Shown here: positions 60,011-64,000 of the stretch, piece by piece
Numbering within the stretch: position 1 is the stretch's first letter
How the letters are laid out: each line of letters opens with the position of its first letter
Virus record (IMG/VR): IMGVR_UViG_3300033148_003591
Location: 1-64,000 of that record
Strand: one strand, 5' to 3'
DNA from: a virus
DNA: 64,000 nt
The notes under the pieces: generated by a model
What the model was told of the DNA's origin: nothing
What the model saw: only the letters and a program-made list of their open reading frames with translations
Database searches by the model: none
Program-made: the position numbers and the translations under genes

Positions 60011-61290
60011 TATTTATCTCCTAAATTGTATTTACAGTTAGGACACATTCCAGTATCCTTACCAATTTTAATTAATTCCTTTATTTTCACATCATTTTGC
60101 TCTATTTGGCTTGTAAGAGCACTTTTCTGACTTTCGAGTGTCTTTATTGCTTTATTAGCAGAAGTAAGCTGTATCACGCTGTTTTTAATGGTTTTGACCC
60201 TATTATGCAACTCTTTTAAGGCTGATATATCTATCTGCTGAGATTTTTTAGTTAAAAGCTCCTTTTCGTATGTTTTAATGTTTGTAGTAGATATTTTATA
60301 CTCATTTAATAATCTGGACAATTTATCTATTTTTTTGGACAGTTCTTTAATTGGTGATAAATTTATTACATGTAATGTTGATAATTTTTCTTCATCACTT
60401 TTAATATTAACAGTAAGTCTATTATGATTTTTTATTAAAGGGGTTAATAAATTGTTCTTATTGTTTATTTTTTTGAGTGTATCAATTTCATCTTGATTAA
60501 TAATTTTTATTTTACTTTTTGATAAATTTAGTTCCTGTAAATTGCAATTAATTTCTTCTATTTTATCAACAGCTATTCTAAGTTTTTTATTACGTTTTTC
60601 TAATTCTGTTATTTCATCTATTATTGTTTTAACTTCATTTAATAAAACTCTTTTTGTGGTTAATTCATAATCTACTTTATTTGCATGTTCTCTATTACTA
60701 TTTAATTCTGTTTCTAAAATTCCTTTTTCTCTATTAATTCCAGAGATATCTTTGTTATATGAATGAACAGTTCTATCTATTACTTCACAGCCCGTAAGTT
60801 TATTTAATATTTTCATTCTAAACGAACCCTTTTCACCTAAAAAGAAATAAGGCTCTTTTTGTTTAGTAAAATCCAATAGTAATTTTTCACCATCAACTTC
60901 TAATTCTACCTTACCTAATAGTTCTGCAATTTTAGGAGGAATAATTTTACCTACTTTTTTATATTCATCAGGTTTTACTTTGCCAGGATAATAAACTTCA
61001 TAACGATTAATAGTGCTAGATTTAATTTTTCCAGTTTTTTTATCTCTAGTTACGTGCTTAATTCTTTTAATCTTAATTCCACTATCTAATGTAGCAGTAA
61101 ATGAACATTTAGTTTCTCCATCACGTACAATAGAGCGTTGTGGTTCTCCGTATAACCACATTAAACCTCTTAACACACCAGTCTTGCCCATTCCACTATC
61201 ACCATGTAATATGTTAAGACCTTTTGTAAGAGGTAAAGTTAAATCCTTATGTTTTTGTATATTTTTTAATTTAAACTCTGTGAAGTGCAT
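60010..61290 (-). CDS. SbcC/Rad50 N-terminal ATPase half ending at the zinc hook
   Basis: 426 residues. Walker A GDSGMGKT at 30-37, a head domain to ~185, then one long coiled coil. It ends 7 residues after CPNC (416-419), the zinc-hook motif that in Rad50 sits at the far tip in the middle of the protein. The second coil and the C-terminal ATPase half are missing here and are encoded 6.5 kb away at 52891-53490. Tethers DNA ends in the SbcCD/MR complex. Confidence 0.88.
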   Translation of the reverse strand: MHFTEFKLKNIQKHKDLTLPLTKGLNILHGDSGMGKTGVLRGLMWLYGEPQRSIVRDGETKCSFTATLDSGIKIKRIKHVTRDKKTGKIKSSTINRYEVYYPGKVKPDEYKKVGKIIPPKIAELLGKVELEVDGEKLLLDFTKQKEPYFFLGEKGSFRMKILNKLTGCEVIDRTVHSYNKDISGINREKGILETELNSNREHANKVDYELTTKRVLLNEVKTIIDEITELEKRNKKLRIAVDKIEEINCNLQELNLSKSKIKIINQDEIDTLKKINNKNNLLTPLIKNHNRLTVNIKSDEEKLSTLHVINLSPIKELSKKIDKLSRLLNEYKISTTNIKTYEKELLTKKSQQIDISALKELHNRVKTIKNSVIQLTSANKAIKTLESQKSALTSQIEQNDVKIKELIKIGKDTGMCPNCKYNLGDK

Positions 61291-61302
61291 TATTTATTTT
61301 CC

Positions 61303-61884
61303 TTATTTCGTTTTCCATTTAGAACCTTTAGTTAAATTATCTTTTGCCCACAAAGGCTGTAAGTTTGTGTAATTAAAGCATTTACGTTGTTCAGATTTTT
61401 TACTTAAATCAAAGCTGATACATGGTCTTTTGTGGTCAATGTGCCACTTACCATAGTTATCCCAATTCATTCCTTTAGTAAATTGAGACTGAAGATGATA
61501 TAATAAATAGTCAACTTCGCAACCAATTAAAAACATTGTGGATAGTGATTTATTATTATTTTTTATAGAAGCATTCATACGTCTTCGTAAATTACGCAGA
61601 ATTTTAAAATTTATATCTTTTTTATATTTATCTGTAAACCATTTATTCTTTTCTTTTTTATGTTTTGAATTATATTTTTTAACATCCAGAGATATTTTTT
61701 CTTTATTTTTTAATCTATAAATAACTCGCCATTTTTTATATTCAAACTTATGATTATCTCTGTATTTTTTATTTCTTATATTATCACATATTTTACACCA
61801 ACTACATTTTCCATCAACATGGGATGCATTTGGATAAAATTCATCTAAAGATTTTTCTATTTTACATTTAGTACAAATTTTCAT
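61303..61884 (-). CDS. HNH homing endonuclease (family A, zinc-ribbon type)
   Basis: 193 residues from ATG 61884 (TAATG with the upstream gene). CTKCKIEKS...WCKIC ribbon, lysine-rich repeats, then LIGCEVDYLLYHLQSQFT, WHIDHKRPC and CFNYTNLQPLWAKDNL. Inserted between the large phosphoesterase gene and the SbcC N-half. A longer in-frame start at 61896 exists. Confidence 0.85.
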   Translation of the reverse strand: MKICTKCKIEKSLDEFYPNASHVDGKCSWCKICDNIRNKKYRDNHKFEYKKWRVIYRLKNKEKISLDVKKYNSKHKKEKNKWFTDKYKKDINFKILRNLRRRMNASIKNNNKSLSTMFLIGCEVDYLLYHLQSQFTKGMNWDNYGKWHIDHKRPCISFDLSKKSEQRKCFNYTNLQPLWAKDNLTKGSKWKTK

Positions 61885-63476
61885 TACAGTTTCCATTTCC
61901 CATATACAGAAAATATCATTTGTCTACTTCCATTAGAATAAACTAAGCATCCAGCATTAGCCCATCCACTAGCCCCTCTATTATAACCCACTTTAAGATA
62001 TGTACTTGTTCCTACAACCCACACACCACGAACAATGGCTGGAGAATGAGCATGACCAATTATACAATTACCATAAGCATTTTCTAAGTTTCTAATATTT
62101 CCTCTTGAGCCATTGCTACCTAAATCACCGTGAGCACCACATTCAATCTTGGCAATTACATAATCTTCATCCCTATTTAGCCATTTAATTGATTTTCTTA
62201 ATCTCTTGGGTAATCTGCCTACACTTTCAATGGCATATTTTAATGGGTCACAACCCTTAATTTGTGCTTCGGCTAAATGTAAAGCTGTTCTTAAATTATA
62301 TGGGTCATGAATATAATCTCCACTTTCTAACCATTTATCAAGCCATTCATCATGATTTGATTTAACAATAACAATTTCTTTAACACCGTTTAATCGTATA
62401 CCTTTAATATAATTTGCTATTTTAATAAACTCATTATCCATGTTTAATTGTCCTTTTATAGCCTTTCTTGCTTGTAATGAGCGTCTTTTTTTATCGTGAT
62501 GGCATACTGCTGTACCATTGTATAAATCATGAATAATCCATTTTTTACAATTTGTGAATTTTGAAATTTCATACCAATTTCTTATTACCTCTAAATCTGT
62601 ATCACCAATATGAAAATCTCCAGGTACAAATGCTGTAGGAGCTAATTTAGATACTTTATTGTTATTATATAACTTACCTAAATCCACAAATGAACCATTT
62701 GCATCTGCTTGAATCTGTCTAAAATAAAATACACGGCTATCTTTAATTTCAACAATGATAGCACCTAATGTATGGTCACTTTCAGCAATATAAGCAGTTC
62801 GTTTGCTAAAATAATAACTACTGTCATAATCTGATTCTGTAATTGCGCCTGTGGTCATTAATACGGCAGGTATTTTTACATTTGAAACAGGCACTGCTTC
62901 TAAGAACTGTTTAGGTGATGCATAAATACAGCTTCCATTCCTTTGACCTATACGTTTTAATCCGGTTAATGGATTAATTTGTTTGGCTGAAATTTTGATT
63001 GAAGAAATGAATAAATTATTATTTAACTTCGTATCTCTCATAATAACTTGTTCGCCCTTTAAATCATTACTTAAATAGAATTCTGTTTTACTTCTTCTTT
63101 TTGCAGGGTCTTCAATTGGAAGAATAAGTAATTTGGCTTTATTTACTTTACAATAGTGTTTAATACTATTTAAAAATTTAACATTTACTTTTCCATCAGA
63201 TACGGCTGTTGTTACTATAAATTTATCTCCTGGCTTTACATTTAATTGTTCTTTTTTTACAGTGCCATCGAAAATATTAAATCCAATATTATTTTCAATT
63301 AATTTTTTATTTTCTTTTATAACTATTTTCTTTAAATTTGTAAGACAAGCAAAATGTTTCCTGATAATATTTCGATTTATACCAGCATTAAACATGTCTG
63401 TTCTTGTAGGAAAGGTTTTTTTAGTTTTTAATATTGATAAATAAATATCTATTATTTGTTTATCTCTTTTTGTCAT
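61884..63476 (-). CDS. Large metallophosphoesterase with N-terminal winged helix
   Basis: 530 residues. N-terminal ~50 residues resemble a winged helix (FPTRTDMFNAGINRNIIRKH). C-terminal calcineurin-like motifs: GDFHIGDTD (286-294), HDLYNG (316-321), SNHDEW (373-378), GAHGDLGSNGS (447-457) and GHAHS (474-478). The layout recalls the large T5-type A1 pre-early protein that destroys host DNA; that comparison is from memory and unproven. Middle part unassigned. First large gene after the promoter at 63645. Confidence 0.65.
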   Translation of the reverse strand: MTKRDKQIIDIYLSILKTKKTFPTRTDMFNAGINRNIIRKHFACLTNLKKIVIKENKKLIENNIGFNIFDGTVKKEQLNVKPGDKFIVTTAVSDGKVNVKFLNSIKHYCKVNKAKLLILPIEDPAKRRSKTEFYLSNDLKGEQVIMRDTKLNNNLFISSIKISAKQINPLTGLKRIGQRNGSCIYASPKQFLEAVPVSNVKIPAVLMTTGAITESDYDSSYYFSKRTAYIAESDHTLGAIIVEIKDSRVFYFRQIQADANGSFVDLGKLYNNNKVSKLAPTAFVPGDFHIGDTDLEVIRNWYEISKFTNCKKWIIHDLYNGTAVCHHDKKRRSLQARKAIKGQLNMDNEFIKIANYIKGIRLNGVKEIVIVKSNHDEWLDKWLESGDYIHDPYNLRTALHLAEAQIKGCDPLKYAIESVGRLPKRLRKSIKWLNRDEDYVIAKIECGAHGDLGSNGSRGNIRNLENAYGNCIIGHAHSPAIVRGVWVVGTSTYLKVGYNRGASGWANAGCLVYSNGSRQMIFSVYGKWKL

Positions 63477-63477
63477 T

Positions 63478-63627
63478 TTATTTCTCCTTTGGATAAAGTT
63501 TACTAAACACTCTTAGGGCAAAGTCATGTTCCATTTCACCTGAAGTTTCTAGTCCATGTTCTTCCGCCCATTCTTGTGCAACACCTATAAGGTCTATCAT
63601 TATCGCTCTTTTTTTATCGTAATCCAT
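63478..63627 (-). CDS. Hypothetical 49-aa protein
   Basis: MDYDKKRAIMIDLIGVAQEW..., helical, AAGGAG site right after the promoter at 63645. In operon with the phosphoesterase gene (1-base spacing). Unknown. Confidence 0.65.
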   Translation of the reverse strand: MDYDKKRAIMIDLIGVAQEWAEEHGLETSGEMEHDFALRVFSKLYPKEK

Positions 63628-63644
63628 TATTTCTCCTTACTTAA

Positions 63645-63672
63645 AGTATATCACACATTCTGTATTTGTCAA
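63645..63672 (-). promoter_or_regulatory. Sigma70-type promoter, leftward
   Basis: Minus strand: CCC-TTGACA, 16-nt spacer, TGA-TATACT, then TTAAGTAAGGAG. The -35 begins 4 nt after the stop of the gene at 63677, a spacing repeated at 47092 and 58363. Confidence 0.85.
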
Positions 63673-63676
63673 GGGC

Positions 63677-63859
63677 TTATTGTCTTTCTTGAATAAAAGT
63701 ATCAGCTAAATAAACACTTCCATTTAAAGGTACTACAGAATCCACCACACGATTACTATTTAATTTATTTATACTATCTACAAGTTCTTTATGTCCATCT
63801 GCTATCACATAAGTAAAACTATCTCCATCATAATTATTTATTTGTATTAAATATTTCAT
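63677..63859 (-). CDS. Hypothetical 60-aa protein
   Basis: MKYLIQINNYDGDSFTYVIA..., a beta-rich small protein with a GGGAG site upstream. Its stop precedes the promoter at 63645. Unknown. Confidence 0.55.
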   Translation of the reverse strand: MKYLIQINNYDGDSFTYVIADGHKELVDSINKLNSNRVVDSVVPLNGSVYLADTFIQERQ

Positions 63860-63860
63860 T

Positions 63861-64000
63861 TTAATCTCCCATCTTTTCTATTGTTCCATTTTGCATATTA
63901 ACAACATGCCAATTATGTATTCCTTTTATTTTTTCAGTATTAGTTAATACATTTATTTCAAATGTGTCGTCACGCATACAAATACAGATTTGATTTCCTT
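63861..64000 (-). CDS. Partial gene at the right edge
   Basis: Leftward reading frame open from the window edge to TAA at 63861 (at least 45 residues, ending WHVVNMQNGTIEKMGD). The start lies outside the window or at an internal ATG without a ribosome site. Packed 1 nt before the next gene. Unknown. Confidence 0.5.
   Translation of the reverse strand, partial: GNQICICMRDDTFEINVLTNTEKIKGIHNWHVVNMQNGTIEKMGD

Noticed and set aside
1-64000. tRNA genes or CRISPR arrays
   Set aside because: No cloverleaf-like segment with a GTTCRA-type T-loop and no regularly spaced repeat array was seen while reading both strands. A tRNAscan run would be decisive.

Overview
The window is part of the genome of a tailed double-stranded DNA phage with a long non-contractile tail (siphovirus). 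The evidence is a dense, very AT-rich, almost gap-free set of short genes that overlap at ATGA or TAATG junctions, plus a complete run of head, neck and tail genes with no sheath protein. Strong Shine-Dalgarno sequences and TTGACA/TATAAT promoters argue against a Bacteroidetes host. A phage-borne Kdo-8-phosphate synthase (KdsA) next to a KpsC-like glycosyltransferase points to a Gram-negative host with Kdo in its envelope. The species cannot be named from sequence alone. No tRNA, rRNA, CRISPR array or integrase was seen.

Layout. (1) 1-690: four small leftward genes. (2) 690-2290: a gene-poor control region with promoters in both directions, two pairs of separated direct repeats and a promoter-plus-terminator unit that looks like a small RNA gene. 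(3) 2291-12452: rightward accessory genes, mostly small hypotheticals and zinc-ribbon microproteins. Recognisable ones are an RlaP-type nucleotidyltransferase, a CCA-adding enzyme, a MazG-like pyrophosphohydrolase, an orphan HicB, an adenine methyltransferase, a KTSC protein and a thioredoxin-like protein. (4) 12699-41777: the virion module. It holds a TerS-like gene, an HNH gene, a structured RNA, TerL with an intein, portal, protease/scaffold, capsid, a fibre, neck proteins, tail tube, chaperones, tape measure, distal tail protein, a hub fused to a beta-propeller, and a distal fibre. (5) 41880-42647: an HNH gene with its own promoter, tail-to-tail with the leftward block. (6) 42628-64000: leftward genes. 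They comprise a cytosine-methyltransferase-like gene, a glycan/Kdo cluster (KdsA, cupin, a 1062-residue multi-domain radical-SAM/glycosyltransferase protein, a second radical-SAM protein, a GT2 enzyme), a Rad50/SbcC-Mre11/SbcD system whose ATPase is split into widely separated genes, a SprT-like protease, an ATP-dependent DNA ligase and a large metallophosphoesterase.

How it works together. Early blocks seem to be driven by a repeated, very compact promoter module: CCC-TTGACA-AA, a 16-17 nt spacer, TG(G/A)-TATA(C/A)T, then the ribosome site at once, so leaders are only about 10-20 nt. The leftward block supplies DNA end processing, ligation, modification and host-envelope or virion glycan chemistry. 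The rightward block supplies RNA maintenance and then the virion. Homing elements are unusually dense: seven HNH-type genes and one LAGLIDADG intein, the intein sitting in the terminase nuclease active site.

Strongest candidates for undescribed biology: the Kdo/radical-SAM/glycosyltransferase cluster with its multi-domain enzyme; the asymmetrically split SbcC; the roughly 330-nt structured RNA between an HNH gene and the terminase gene; and the compact promoter family with the small RNA at 973-1203.
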